From contig JBMFWH010000001.1 of assembly GCA_049965455.1 (NCBI GenBank), positions 12,060 through 76,059 of the forward strand: a DNA stretch of 64,000 nucleotides, written 5' to 3'. Position numbers and translations under genes: made by a program. The stretch's first letter is position 1; each line of letters opens with the position of its first letter. Below, in pieces: positions 34,910-44,695 of this stretch. This DNA comes from JAVRLB01 sp049965455 (GTDB lineage: Archaea; Thermoplasmatota; Thermoplasmata; Thermoplasmatales; ARK-15). The notes beneath the pieces were generated by a model, which worked only from the letters and a program-made list of their open reading frames with translations, searched no databases and was not told where the DNA came from.

Positions 34910-35464
34910 ATGTTAAAAATTGATGCAATAGTGCTTGTGGGTATTTCAAAAAGGCTTGAAAACAAGCACATGATGAAGCTCGGTTCGGTGAGTTTGATAG
35001 AATACGTGATACAGAACATTAAATCTTTCAATATTTTCGATACTATATATCTGTCCACGATCAGGAATATTCATGTTCCCGGCGCGGTCACTGTTATAGA
35101 CAATATTGGAACCGGGCCGTTGAGCGGTATTTACTCTGCTATGAACCGGATCGATAATCCTGCATTTGTGTTTGGTGGGGATATGCCATTCATCAAGAAA
35201 GAAGCAGTGGAATTCATGATCTCTAAATTTGAGGGAAAAAGCGTGATACCAAGATGGTATAATGGGTATATTGAACCTTTACACTCCCTGTATTTCATTT
35301 CAGATTTTCCAGATATTGAACTTTCAAGTGCACTTCACGAACTGGTAGCGAGGATCGATAAGGAGTATGTTTCTGCCGAACATTTTGATGCCATAACATT
35401 CTATAACATCAACACCGCATCAGACATGGAACTTGCAGTTCAGATATATAAAACTTTGAAATAG
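34910..35464 (+). CDS. MobA-like nucleotidyltransferase with degenerate nucleotide loop
   Basis: 184 residues. TGPLSGIYSAMNRIDNPAFVFGGDMPF (near 65-91; landmarks GPLSGIYSAM and GGDMPF) matches molybdenum cofactor guanylyltransferases. The N-terminal loop that normally reads LAGGxSxRMGxxK is here VLVGISKRLENKHMMKL, so nucleotide binding may be altered. It could attach GMP or CMP to molybdopterin, or act on another substrate. The genomic link to a tungsten aldehyde oxidoreductase at 40.5 kb is loose. It converges with the DUF2070 gene and overlaps it by 25 bp. Confidence 0.72.
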   Translation: MLKIDAIVLVGISKRLENKHMMKLGSVSLIEYVIQNIKSFNIFDTIYLSTIRNIHVPGAVTVIDNIGTGPLSGIYSAMNRIDNPAFVFGGDMPFIKKEAVEFMISKFEGKSVIPRWYNGYIEPLHSLYFISDFPDIELSSALHELVARIDKEYVSAEHFDAITFYNINTASDMELAVQIYKTLK

Positions 35465-37170
35465 ACAAATATCAGAATCGCAAATCCTATCCCTATCAAA
35501 GCAAAAACTATGGACGTTTTCACTTTCTTCATGATCTTTTTTGTTATCACTGTGAGGTTGTCTATGTATCCTTTTCCGGCCACATGCACCCTCAATTTCA
35601 CAGTTTTGGAGGCGGTCATTGCCGGCTCTAGATCCTTTATTGCAAGGTCTATCAGAGTATCTGTGACCTCTATGATCCTATCTAATTCTTCATAATTGCC
35701 TACAGGGTTCATATCATCAGCCTTGACATTCACAATATGATTGTCAGTGCTTGCAATCACTATGTTTTTTATTCTGTCTCCTGTCTTTTCTTCCAATCGC
35801 TCTCTCAATCCCTTGATTATGTTGTTGCCATCATATAGTACATAAGCGTCCATCTCTTCGCCAACTTTTATCACAGCAACGCTTATCCCGAGCGGCCCTA
35901 AACTTTTCATGTGCTCAGTTTTGCCAGATACGCCGATTTGGAGTGGCTGGTCAGCTTTCAGGCTGCTTAACGATTTTTTTAGCTCCAGTATCTTGTTGTT
36001 GTCTAGATCCCTCAAGGGCGTGTAATGGGGATCAAAGCTGTTATGCGAATCCACGACCGCAACGTCCCTTATGGAACTTTTTCTTAATTTTCGTATAAGT
36101 TTCATGCCCAGGTCAAAATCAATATCATCAAACCCGTAATTTTTGGGGGAGAGAGACAGGACCATAGAGCGCCCAAACAGCTGTGCCTGATATCGGATAT
36201 CTGTTTCAAATGTTTTAATGCCGCTGCCTTTTTCTTCAAAATAAAGATTTGTGACATGCTCTTTGAGTGCTCTTTTCATGTGCTCTACGTCATCATCACC
36301 GCCACAATTGTCGTCATGAGTGGTGCTAGTATGAAATATGAATATGTTTTCAGAGACATCGGACAGCATGTTTTTTAGCTTGTACTGAAAATTACTGCAA
36401 CCAACCTCCCCAAATGGGCCTGGATGAACATAAGGAAACAGAAATAGAGCCTTATTCCTATTTCTTGATTTAAACACAATGAAGCTCAAGGGAATCTCTT
36501 TTATCGAGTACATTTTCTGCATGAACTTGCTCAATGATTTCATGTCTTCAGCAGCCTGCGTGCTCATATAATTTACAAAAGTGCCCACATAGTTTAAAGG
36601 GTTATCATTATACTCTTTTACAAAATCAGAGATCAAAAATTTCAAGAACAATCTGGCAGTGATAATGAAGACCAGTCCAGAAAGCAGGAGCGGAACGAGA
36701 TATATGAGATCTTTGTCATGAATGTAATATAGTATTGCCAGCACCAGAACATAGTTATATGATATAACATTGTATTTTATATTGTTGATGTCCAGAAAAG
36801 GGCTGTAAAAGATGAATCTTATAAATGGCGATATTGAAAATGAAAACAGAAGGCTGAAACCAAAGTCCCTCGTAATTATATATAATATTATGAATATAAC
36901 AAAACAGATAAAAAATGTGATTTCGTTCAAAAGCGATATCCTATTTACAGGAAAAAATATTTTATATAATTTAATAAAAAAATAATCTAACAGGATCACT
37001 AGTATGAAAGGTAAGATCAACAGTAACAAAATGCTAAATAATGATAATCTAGCAAAAAGCTCGAAAATCAAGATTACTATTATGATCACTAATGAAGTCC
37101 ATGTAAAATTAGGTGCTTTAAACATCCTGTTTTTCAAGTTTAAGAAATATTTCTCTCCTTTTAGATCCAT
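35440..37170 (-). CDS. DUF2070 family archaeal membrane protein
   Basis: 576 residues. The N-terminal part (about 1-185) holds about six hydrophobic helices, then a large soluble domain with LFPYVHPGPFGEVGCSNFQYKL (landmark HPGPFGEVGCSNF, near 245), TSTTHDDNCGGDDDVEH (near 281) and DSHNSFDPHYTPL (near 365), and a final helix at the C-terminus (about 553-575). The His/Asp/Cys-rich loops look like a metal-dependent hydrolase site. The family is archaeal and has no established function. It is transcribed alone and converges with the MobA-like gene. Confidence 0.87.
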   Translation of the reverse strand: MDLKGEKYFLNLKNRMFKAPNFTWTSLVIIIVILIFELFARLSLFSILLLLILPFILVILLDYFFIKLYKIFFPVNRISLLNEITFFICFVIFIILYIITRDFGFSLLFSFSISPFIRFIFYSPFLDINNIKYNVISYNYVLVLAILYYIHDKDLIYLVPLLLSGLVFIITARLFLKFLISDFVKEYNDNPLNYVGTFVNYMSTQAAEDMKSLSKFMQKMYSIKEIPLSFIVFKSRNRNKALFLFPYVHPGPFGEVGCSNFQYKLKNMLSDVSENIFIFHTSTTHDDNCGGDDDVEHMKRALKEHVTNLYFEEKGSGIKTFETDIRYQAQLFGRSMVLSLSPKNYGFDDIDFDLGMKLIRKLRKSSIRDVAVVDSHNSFDPHYTPLRDLDNNKILELKKSLSSLKADQPLQIGVSGKTEHMKSLGPLGISVAVIKVGEEMDAYVLYDGNNIIKGLRERLEEKTGDRIKNIVIASTDNHIVNVKADDMNPVGNYEELDRIIEVTDTLIDLAIKDLEPAMTASKTVKLRVHVAGKGYIDNLTVITKKIMKKVKTSIVFALIGIGFAILIFVYFKVLYI

Positions 37171-37280
37171 TATTTTATGTATATATTAATACTCTATATT
37201 TTTTTTTCTGAACTTATAGAAAAAAATTAAAGATTGATAACCCTGAAAATCAGCAATTGCTTTAAATCTGAGTTTTTAAG

Positions 37281-39584
37281 TTAAAGGTCACATTTTCCAG
37301 TCTGGCAAGCAGGATCAAAAGTGGCACTTACTTTCAGATACTCCTCGTTTTCTTTCTTTTCTAGTATCAGATCTAGTGACTTAACCTCCCTGTCCGCTTT
37401 ATTCTTATTGCCAGAACCTTTATATATCACCTGAACGCTCTTGCTGCCATCCCTGTATATTGTTATGCCTTTGCATTTTAATCTGTAAGCGTCTAGATAC
37501 GATTTTTCCACATCGATCATCGTAGCATCGTTTCTCAGGTTTATGGTTTTTGAAACAGCATTATCCACATACTTCTGAAACGCGGCCTGCATTAATACAT
37601 GCCATTTTGGGTCAATGTCATGGGCAGTAATATATATCTTTTTTGCATCGTCGGGAATGTCCAGATGCTGGACTGATCCAGTCTTTGCAACCTCTGCCAT
37701 GAGTGCCTCAGAATAAAACCCATGTTTTTTAGAGTACTCTTCAAACAGCGGATTAATTTCAAGTAGCTGTGTGCCATCCATCACGTTTCTTATAAATGCG
37801 AGCGCAAATAAAGGCTCGATGCTGGACGTAGTATCCGCTATTATGGAAATTGTGCCGGTAGGTGCGATCGTGGTAGTGGTCGCATTGCGCATCTTTCTGG
37901 GATACCATTTTGACTCTTTCCAAGCCGGGAAGTTGCCTCTTTTTTCAGCAAGTTCTTCGCTCATCTGATGGCTTTCATCGTTTATGAATTTCATTACTTT
38001 CTCTGCAATGTCCAAGGCCTCGTCAGAGTCATACGGCACATTTAGCTTGAGTAACATCTCTGCAAAGCCCATCACTCCCAGCCCTATTTTTCTGGTGAGT
38101 TTGGTCATCTCTTCGATGCTTTTTAATGGGAATTTATTGGCGTCAATTACATTGTCCAGAAAATGAACAGATTCCCTGACAATCTCTCTAAGCAGATCCC
38201 AGTCTATCTTTCCGTCAGTAACGACAAGAGAGAGGTTAATAGACCCTAGGTTACAGGATTCATATGGCAATAACGGTTGTTCCCCACACGGATTTGTGGA
38301 CTCGATCTCTCCTAATTGCGGCGTTGGATTTTTTCTATTGATCTCATCGATAAATATTATGCCTGGATCTCCTGTCTTCCAAGCCTGTGATATTATCAGG
38401 TCCCAGACTTTCTTTGCGTTTTCGGTTCTAACAACGCTTTTATCCCTGGGATTATAGAGGTTGTACTGTGAGTTGGAAAATAATGCGTCCATAAACTCAT
38501 CAGTGACTGCCACGGATATGTTAAAATTGCTGAATATCTTGTTGTCTGAATCTTTAGAAGTGATAAAATCCAGAATATCGGGATGATCCACCCTCAAAAT
38601 GCCCATATTTGCGCCCCTTCTTTTTCCACCCTGCTTGATCACGTCTGTAGCCACATCAAATATTCTCATGAAAGATAATGGGCCAGAAGCAACACCTTTT
38701 GTAGATCCTACAAGGTCCCCAGAGGGCCTGAGCCTCGAAAACGAGAATCCGGTTCCACCTCCAGACTTGTGAATCAATGCTGCATTTTTTACGGCATCAA
38801 AAATGCCGTCCATGGTATCTTCAACAGGTATTACAAAACATGCAGAAAGTTGCCCGATATTGGTAGAGGCATTCATCAATGTCGGAGAGTTTGGCATAAA
38901 GTATTTCTGGCTCATCAAATTATAAAATTTTACAGCTGTATCTAATATGCTGTCTTCCTTGTCATTCAGTATTTTCAGAACTTTTGAAAATGGTACTTTC
39001 ATCATTTTTTCGTTATTAAGATAGCTATATGCATGTTTCAGCATATTATATTCGACTGAGGATAGGTTATGGTCTGTATCTTCAATATTCCAAATTTTCT
39101 GTGTCGCATTTTTATCAAATATTTCATCAATGTAGAGAATATCGATCATGGCAATATATTTTGAAACACGTTCATACATCTGCCTTGGCGTTTCTATGAT
39201 TTCACCTTTTTCGTTTTTCAATAAATACCTGTTTTCAAGGACCTTAATGGCGTTAATAGAATGTTTTAGATCATCTTTCACGCCATATGACTTCTTAATT
39301 TCCCTGATCAGTTTTCTCTTTTCCCTGTATATTATATATGCTTTAGCAACTTTAGTATACCCTTCAACCATAAGCACTTCTTCTATAATGTCCTGGATCT
39401 CTTCAACTTTAGGAGTGGTAATGTGCTCCATTTCAAGCTTTTTCACTACCTTCTCAGCTAATTTTTTTGAAGTGCCATAATCTTCAGAATCAACTGATTT
39501 TAGTGCTTTGTATATTGCGTTAATTATCTTTTTAATATCGAAAGCCGCGACGCTTCCGTCTCTCTTAACAACACTCTCAATCAT
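37281..39584 (-). CDS. nrdJ: Adenosylcobalamin-dependent (class II) ribonucleotide reductase
   Basis: 767 residues from the ATG at 39584 (an in-frame GTG lies 9 bp upstream). The N-terminal ATP-cone (about 1-95) is followed by the reductase barrel with STNIGQLSACFVIPVEDTMDG, SGGGTGFSFSRLRP, GKRRGANMGILRVDHPDI and the active-site NPCGEQPLLPYESCNLGSINLS (landmark NPCGEQ). The C-terminal redox pair is ACQTGKC (Cys 760 and 765). It reduces nucleotides with a cobalamin-derived radical, independent of oxygen. It depends on the corrinoid genes found elsewhere in the window (cobS, cobT, cbiZ). Confidence 0.96.
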   Translation of the reverse strand: MIESVVKRDGSVAAFDIKKIINAIYKALKSVDSEDYGTSKKLAEKVVKKLEMEHITTPKVEEIQDIIEEVLMVEGYTKVAKAYIIYREKRKLIREIKKSYGVKDDLKHSINAIKVLENRYLLKNEKGEIIETPRQMYERVSKYIAMIDILYIDEIFDKNATQKIWNIEDTDHNLSSVEYNMLKHAYSYLNNEKMMKVPFSKVLKILNDKEDSILDTAVKFYNLMSQKYFMPNSPTLMNASTNIGQLSACFVIPVEDTMDGIFDAVKNAALIHKSGGGTGFSFSRLRPSGDLVGSTKGVASGPLSFMRIFDVATDVIKQGGKRRGANMGILRVDHPDILDFITSKDSDNKIFSNFNISVAVTDEFMDALFSNSQYNLYNPRDKSVVRTENAKKVWDLIISQAWKTGDPGIIFIDEINRKNPTPQLGEIESTNPCGEQPLLPYESCNLGSINLSLVVTDGKIDWDLLREIVRESVHFLDNVIDANKFPLKSIEEMTKLTRKIGLGVMGFAEMLLKLNVPYDSDEALDIAEKVMKFINDESHQMSEELAEKRGNFPAWKESKWYPRKMRNATTTTIAPTGTISIIADTTSSIEPLFALAFIRNVMDGTQLLEINPLFEEYSKKHGFYSEALMAEVAKTGSVQHLDIPDDAKKIYITAHDIDPKWHVLMQAAFQKYVDNAVSKTINLRNDATMIDVEKSYLDAYRLKCKGITIYRDGSKSVQVIYKGSGNKNKADREVKSLDLILEKKENEEYLKVSATFDPACQTGKCDL

Positions 39585-39714
39585 AAAAATCACTTTTTTT
39601 TAAAGGGTAGAAAAGAATAAGAAACAAGTATAATTTAAAATTTTTTAGTACTGAACATGGTAAGATATAATTATCATGTTAATATATAGCACATGTTAAA
39701 AAACATGGTAAAAA

Positions 39715-40443
39715 TCATTTTTTGTAAGTAAAAAGATTGCGGTAAGCATCGATGCTGCCTATATCCACCCATGTTCCCTCATATCTGATCCCATATAGCT
39801 CTGTCTTTTTCAAGAGCCAGGAAATGAAAGTGCCTAAAGTATCTTTATTTTCACTGTTTTCTACGTACTCCTCTAAAAACTTCTTGATCTCTTTTTTAAA
39901 CAGATAAACGCCCATGCTTATTAAGGTGCTGTCTGGCTCTTCAGGTTTCTCCGTGATATTTATTATTTTTCCATCAGAATCAATATTTACAACGCCGAAT
40001 CTTTTAGCCTCTTCAAGTTCCTTTATGTCATATAACCCAATTACAGATTCGTTGAGCGACCTGAACTTTTCAAAAGAGGTATAAAGATCAAAATCAAAGA
40101 AATTGTCTCCTGCGATCACCATAAAATCAGAATTTACATTTAACGTATCTAATACATACCCAATTCCCTTAACAGCGCCAAACTTCTCGGACTCAGATTT
40201 TGTAGGCTCAATGATCAGCTCCATATTCTTGTAAGAGGGATGGGTTTTGATATAATATTTAAATTGATCTGCAAACTTGGAATTTGTAGATATTATTATC
40301 TTTTCAAAATCTAGATTTTTGACATGATCCAGGATATGGTCTATTATGGGCCTGCCAGAAACCGGAAGCAATGGCTTTGGAATAAACTCAGAGATCGGCA
40401 TCAGCCTTTTTGCAAATCCCCCTGCAAGTATTATCAATATCAT
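39715..40443 (-). CDS. Nucleotidyltransferase, sugar-phosphate type
   Basis: 242 residues. LAGGFAKRLMPISEFIPKPLLPVSGRPIIDHI (near 6-37; landmark LAGGFAKRL) is the nucleotide-binding loop, with AGDNFFDFDL (near 115, metal Asp), NITEKPEEPDS (near 162) and GTWVDIGSIDAY near the C-terminus, typical of glucose-1-phosphate thymidylyltransferase-like enzymes. It is the second such gene in the window (see 24160) but the two are clearly different paralogues. It is a single gene on the minus strand, 36 bp downstream of the AOR stop and so possibly on that transcript; the product sugar is unknown. Confidence 0.88.
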   Translation of the reverse strand: MILIILAGGFAKRLMPISEFIPKPLLPVSGRPIIDHILDHVKNLDFEKIIISTNSKFADQFKYYIKTHPSYKNMELIIEPTKSESEKFGAVKGIGYVLDTLNVNSDFMVIAGDNFFDFDLYTSFEKFRSLNESVIGLYDIKELEEAKRFGVVNIDSDGKIINITEKPEEPDSTLISMGVYLFKKEIKKFLEEYVENSENKDTLGTFISWLLKKTELYGIRYEGTWVDIGSIDAYRNLFTYKK

Positions 40444-40478
40444 TAAAGAGAAAATAAGATGAAAATATTTATAGTTTT

Positions 40479-42335
40479 TTATACCCCCACATCAGTAATG
40501 AGATCTGACAGGTCCATGATCTGCAACTTCACTTTTGTGGGCACTCCTTCCCTGGACCAGCCACGTACCTGATAGTAGTCATCAAGCATCTTTTGCAGCT
40601 CTTCTTCTTTTACGTACGATCCTTTAGACACGCCTTTAGGGATAGGATCATGCGTCACACGATACGGTAACTTGTCATCTTTTCTCGACAATCCTTCTCT
40701 GACATTAAAGCTTTTTTGTATATTGTAAGATCTCTCTCCGACAAGCATAAGCTCTGACGGGCTCATGTCAAATCCAGTCGCCGCATATATAAGGTCAGGA
40801 AAACCCTCAAGGAAAAACATATGCCTTGAAAATTTGCACATTCCTACAGTATCATAGACGGTCATCAAATCTTCCATGGTCTTGACTTCAAATCCCTTGT
40901 TATTGGCTGATAACCTGTCTATGCCCTCAAATTTCCACCATTTTCCAGTCAGCTCCAGTCCATATACACCCGCAGTCAAATGGCAGGCTCCCCTGACAGA
41001 TACCGCTTCGGCAAGAGCCATGCCTTTTATGCCTCTCACATCATATGCGGGTGGTTCAAGACCTTTTACATGCATTGCGAACTCTTCCCCTTTTCCAAGC
41101 TTTTCTACGGCACTTTTCACGCCATCTGCCAATAAGTTTCCTAGATATCCCTCTCTGAAAGCCATCTCTTTCAACAGCTTTGCTGTACCTTCAACGTCTC
41201 CGAATTTTGGAGCATCCAGCAATATTCCTCTTTCTCGAGCCTCCATTGCCCATGAGATAGTCAATCCTGCAGAAATGGTATCAAATCCATACAGGTCGCA
41301 TAATAGATTTAAATATGCTACCGCCTCAGGATCATCAACTTCAAGATTCCCACCTAAAGAGTAAAGTGTTTCATACTCGATTCCATCCACTGACACGCCC
41401 TTGTATTTTCCGTCTTTTATCTCGAACATGTGCCCGCAAGGCTTGTTGCAGTTAGGGCAAGGATGAAACTTCTTTGCATAAATAGGTGCCCAGTAATAGG
41501 GATCAATATGCGATTTCTCGCCCTCTTTTAGGGTATCAAACGCGCTCTGAAAATATCCTTGCTGCCAGTTTCTGGATGGGAATGTACCACGCTGGGTGTT
41601 CATCCAGCTATAAAACTCGCCAGTGCCATAATTCATATCTTCTTTTGCAGCAGGGTGCTCTCTCAGTATCTTTGCCCATTTTTGTACCAGTTCTTTAAAA
41701 TGCTGCGGATCAAATATTTCTATTGATCCAGAACCTTTTACAGCTAATCCTTTTAATTTTTTAGAGCCGAACACAGCACCAATACCTGTTCTTGCCGCCT
41801 GCCGCTCTTCACAATCCACGCCTCCAATTTTTGACAGGTTTTCTCCAGAAGGCCCTATTGCGGCAGTTGCTACTTTGCCATATATCTCTTTTAGCTTGTT
41901 CTGTGTCTCTCTAGTATCTAACCCCCACAGATCTGTTTTCTCTATTTTTATGTTATTATCATCTATGCTTATAACGACAGGCTCTTTGCTCTTTCCTTTG
42001 ATTATCATCAGATCATAGCCTGCTTTTTTGAGATGCACTCCTAACGTGGCACCAACCACAGCTCTTCCCAAGCCTCCTGTAGCCGGAGATTTCGTCAAAA
42101 AAACAGTTTTTGAAGCAGTTGGCACACCTATAGGCACAAACAATCCAGGCGCTATGATGATAGGGTTCTGTTCATCAAATGCATCCGTACCTTTTTTAGA
42201 GTCTCTGTAAAGATAATAAGAAGCAAGTGCTAGACCACCAAGATATCTCCTCGCAATTTTTTGATCTAGTTCTTCTTCTGAAACCTGGCCAGCAGTCAAA
42301 TCTATTTTCAAAATCTTACCTGTAAATCCGAACAT
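40479..42335 (-). CDS. Tungsten-dependent aldehyde:ferredoxin oxidoreductase family protein
   Basis: 618 residues from the ATG at 42335, which gives the family start FGFTGKILKIDLTAG; a longer frame upstream adds 23 unrelated residues. The N-terminal tungstopterin domain has YLGGLALASYYLY and GPSGENLSKIGGVDCEERQAARTGIGAVFGSKKLK (landmarks GPSGENL and ARTGIGAVFGSKKLK). The 4Fe-4S ligands are CPNCNKPC (near 295) plus a late Cys in YDTVGMCKF (near 515). It oxidises aldehydes to acids with ferredoxin as acceptor. Whether it is AOR, FOR, GAPOR or a WOR-like enzyme is not readable. It stands next to an aminotransferase. Confidence 0.93.
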   Translation of the reverse strand: MFGFTGKILKIDLTAGQVSEEELDQKIARRYLGGLALASYYLYRDSKKGTDAFDEQNPIIIAPGLFVPIGVPTASKTVFLTKSPATGGLGRAVVGATLGVHLKKAGYDLMIIKGKSKEPVVISIDDNNIKIEKTDLWGLDTRETQNKLKEIYGKVATAAIGPSGENLSKIGGVDCEERQAARTGIGAVFGSKKLKGLAVKGSGSIEIFDPQHFKELVQKWAKILREHPAAKEDMNYGTGEFYSWMNTQRGTFPSRNWQQGYFQSAFDTLKEGEKSHIDPYYWAPIYAKKFHPCPNCNKPCGHMFEIKDGKYKGVSVDGIEYETLYSLGGNLEVDDPEAVAYLNLLCDLYGFDTISAGLTISWAMEARERGILLDAPKFGDVEGTAKLLKEMAFREGYLGNLLADGVKSAVEKLGKGEEFAMHVKGLEPPAYDVRGIKGMALAEAVSVRGACHLTAGVYGLELTGKWWKFEGIDRLSANNKGFEVKTMEDLMTVYDTVGMCKFSRHMFFLEGFPDLIYAATGFDMSPSELMLVGERSYNIQKSFNVREGLSRKDDKLPYRVTHDPIPKGVSKGSYVKEEELQKMLDDYYQVRGWSREGVPTKVKLQIMDLSDLITDVGV

Positions 42336-42430
42336 ATATATCCTTTGAACGATAATACCAACAATAATATTAACTGTTCGATATGTATAACCGTACATTT
42401 TCAAACTTGCAATTTTGACTGCTAAAAAAA

Positions 42431-43564
42431 TCAGATATCAAGTGACAAAAATTCAACGGTTTCTTTTATCCGCTCAATACCTTTTCTGATATTTTCAGGA
42501 GAGGTGGCATAAGATATCCGGATATGATTTGCGCCATTGTTTCCAAATGCTGAGCCGGGAGCAACTACAACCCCATTTTTAAGCAGGGAGATCGCAAAGG
42601 CATCATCGTCTAAGTTGAGCGAATAGGCGGGAAACAGATAGAAAGTCCCCTCCGGAACATGCTGTGAAAATTGTGAAATTCCAGAAAACAGGTGCAATGA
42701 AAGGTCCCTTCTTTTTTTGAACGACCTTACCATGTTCCTGGTAAACTGGTCCGAGTTTTGGACCGCTGCCAGGGCGCCGTACTGTAAAGGAGTTGCAGGG
42801 CAAGCGATTAAATAGTACTGTAATTTTGAGATTGGCTCAATGAGTTTTCTTGAAGAGATCAAATACCCGATTCTCCACCCTGTCATCGCATATTCTTTGG
42901 AGAATGAGCTTATAAATACCAGCTTATCATATTTTCCGAGAAAAGTAGTTTCATCCCTATCAAAGACTATCTTCATATAAACTTCGTCAGAGATGATATA
43001 TAAATCATGAACGGTGGCAAACTCGATAATGTTTTTGATCTCTCTATCTGACAGTACTGTGCCTAAAGGATTGCTGGGGCTGTTGATGATTATTGCTCTG
43101 GTTCTAGGGGTGATGAGTGGTTCTAGATCTGCAATATCTAAAACGAATTTTTTAGAGCTTTGCAAAGGATAAGAAACAGGATTACCTCCAGCTAACGTGA
43201 CATGAGGTGCGTATATTACAAATCCGGGATCAGGAACCAAAACTTCATCACCAGGCTCTAGCAGTGAATATAAAGCCAAGTAAAAAGCTTCAGTGCCACC
43301 CATTGTGATTATGACATTCTCTGCCTTCAAATCTGCGTATTTTCTATATTTTTGTGCAATAGCCTCCCTCAGCTCAGGCAATCCGGATGAAGGACCATAT
43401 TTGTTGAACCCCATCGTGATCGCTTTTTTTGTAGCCATCTGAACATATTTGGGAGGTTGAAAATCAGGTTCTCCAATCCCCAGATTTATGGATTCTTTAG
43501 ATGCCAAATTAAAAAATTTTCTTATCCCAGAACCTGGAATGCTGGATACTAATCCATATGCCAT
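42431..43564 (-). CDS. Class I/II aminotransferase (aspartate aminotransferase-like)
   Basis: 377 residues. Marks are INLGIGEPDFQPP (near 27), YGPSSGLPELREAIAQKY (near 56), TMGGTEAFYLALYSLLEPGDEVLVPDPGF (landmark GDEVLVPDPGF), NSPSNPLGTV (near 160), ISDEVY (near 193) and the PLP lysine in SSFSKEYAMTGWRIGY (Lys near 229). It is a fold-type I PLP enzyme moving amino groups to 2-oxoglutarate. Its oxoacid products would feed the 2-oxoacid:ferredoxin oxidoreductases and AOR nearby, in a peptide-fermentation scheme. Confidence 0.92.
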   Translation of the reverse strand: MAYGLVSSIPGSGIRKFFNLASKESINLGIGEPDFQPPKYVQMATKKAITMGFNKYGPSSGLPELREAIAQKYRKYADLKAENVIITMGGTEAFYLALYSLLEPGDEVLVPDPGFVIYAPHVTLAGGNPVSYPLQSSKKFVLDIADLEPLITPRTRAIIINSPSNPLGTVLSDREIKNIIEFATVHDLYIISDEVYMKIVFDRDETTFLGKYDKLVFISSFSKEYAMTGWRIGYLISSRKLIEPISKLQYYLIACPATPLQYGALAAVQNSDQFTRNMVRSFKKRRDLSLHLFSGISQFSQHVPEGTFYLFPAYSLNLDDDAFAISLLKNGVVVAPGSAFGNNGANHIRISYATSPENIRKGIERIKETVEFLSLDI

Positions 43565-43720
43565 AATCTTATATTACAATTTAGGTTATAAATGTTTAGT
43601 AAAATAATTTTCTAATAAATTGACTAATTTATGAAACAATATCTAATGTAAAAAAACAGATATAGAAATATTTATTATCTTCTTTTTTTATTGATACTCA
43701 TTAACAAGAGGTGAATTTTA

Positions 43721-44224
43721 ATGCATAAAATGACAGAAGCGGCTTTAAAAGAAGCCTATGCCGGAGAGAGTCAAGCGCACATGAGATACCTGATTTTTGC
43801 AGACGTCGCTGAAAAGGCGGGATTTAAAAATGTGGCAAGGCAGTTCAGAGCAATTGCCTATGCAGAACAGATACATGCCACAAATCATTATAAGAACCTG
43901 GGAATGATCAGAGATTCTTCGCAGAATCTGCAGGTAGCAATTGACGGAGAAGCTTATGAAGTAGAGGAGATGTATCCTGTATTTAATCAAACAGCAAAAT
44001 TTCAGAATGAGAAAGGAGCTGAGATGAGCACTCACTATGCTTTGGAAACCGAAAAAGTTCATTTACAGATGTACAAGGATGCAAAGAAAGCTGTGGATGA
44101 GAAAAAGGATATTGATCTCGGAGACATTTACATATGTACTGTCTGTGGATTCACGGTTATAGGTAAGTTGCCTGAAAAATGTCCTGTATGCGGAGCACCT
44201 GCATCGGCGTTCAAGAAATTCTAA
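43721..44224 (+). CDS. rbr: Rubrerythrin
   Basis: 167 residues. The ferritin-like di-iron domain (about 1-125) shows EAYAGESQAHMRYLIFADVAEKAG and YAEQIHATNHYKN (metal Glu and His). The C-terminal rubredoxin-like domain has CTVCGFTVIGKLPEKCPVCGAP (landmarks CTVCG and CPVCG, near 136-158). It reduces hydrogen peroxide in anaerobes with rubredoxin as donor. The ribosome-binding GAGGTGA precedes the ATG and an AT-rich promoter (ATATTTATTAT at about 43668) lies 50 bp upstream. It heads an oxygen-defence and ferredoxin operon. Confidence 0.95.
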   Translation: MHKMTEAALKEAYAGESQAHMRYLIFADVAEKAGFKNVARQFRAIAYAEQIHATNHYKNLGMIRDSSQNLQVAIDGEAYEVEEMYPVFNQTAKFQNEKGAEMSTHYALETEKVHLQMYKDAKKAVDEKKDIDLGDIYICTVCGFTVIGKLPEKCPVCGAPASAFKKF

Positions 44225-44272
44225 AAATGTTTGGAATTTCTATTTTTTATTTTGTGAATAGAGGCATATAAA

Positions 44273-44695
44273 ATGTTAAAAGAGAACGATAATGTAGTGT
44301 TCGTTAACACCTACTTGCCTGAAAAAGCAAGCGGAAAGTGGGTAGTGTTATACTTTTACCCTGCAGACTTCACGCCGGGATGCACAAGAGAGGCACAGGA
44401 ATTCAGGGACTTAAAACCGCAGTTTGACGCAGAGAATGTTGAAATAGTGGGCGTAAGCGTGAAGAGCGAAGAGATACAGAGCAGATTTAAAGAGAAGTAC
44501 AATCTGAATTTCAGCCTTATTAGCGACAAAGACAAGGTTTTAATAGAGAAGTTTGGAGTAAACTCGATGGGTAGGGCAAAAAGAACCACTTTTATTCTTG
44601 ATGCAGATCGAAAGATCAGAAAAGCATGGGAAAAAGTGAGCGTAAATGGTCACGCTGAAGAAGTTTTAAAATTTATAAAAGAGGTGAAAAAATGA
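44273..44695 (+). CDS. bcp: Peroxiredoxin, PrxQ/Bcp type
   Basis: 140 residues. FYPADFTPGCTREAQEFRDL (near 28-47) holds the peroxidatic Cys in the FTPGCT motif; the usual resolving Cys five residues later is absent (REAQE), so this is a 1-Cys type. Further marks are VEIVGVSVKSEE and MGRAKRTTFILD. It removes peroxides. It starts 48 bp after rubrerythrin and overlaps rubredoxin by 4 bp (ATGA). It lacks the first 10-12 residues common in other Bcp proteins. Confidence 0.9.
   Translation: MLKENDNVVFVNTYLPEKASGKWVVLYFYPADFTPGCTREAQEFRDLKPQFDAENVEIVGVSVKSEEIQSRFKEKYNLNFSLISDKDKVLIEKFGVNSMGRAKRTTFILDADRKIRKAWEKVSVNGHAEEVLKFIKEVKK

Noticed and set aside
42336..42404. Longer N-terminus for the aldehyde oxidoreductase
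   Set aside because: The extra 23 residues do not match the family; the ATG at 42335 gives the normal start.
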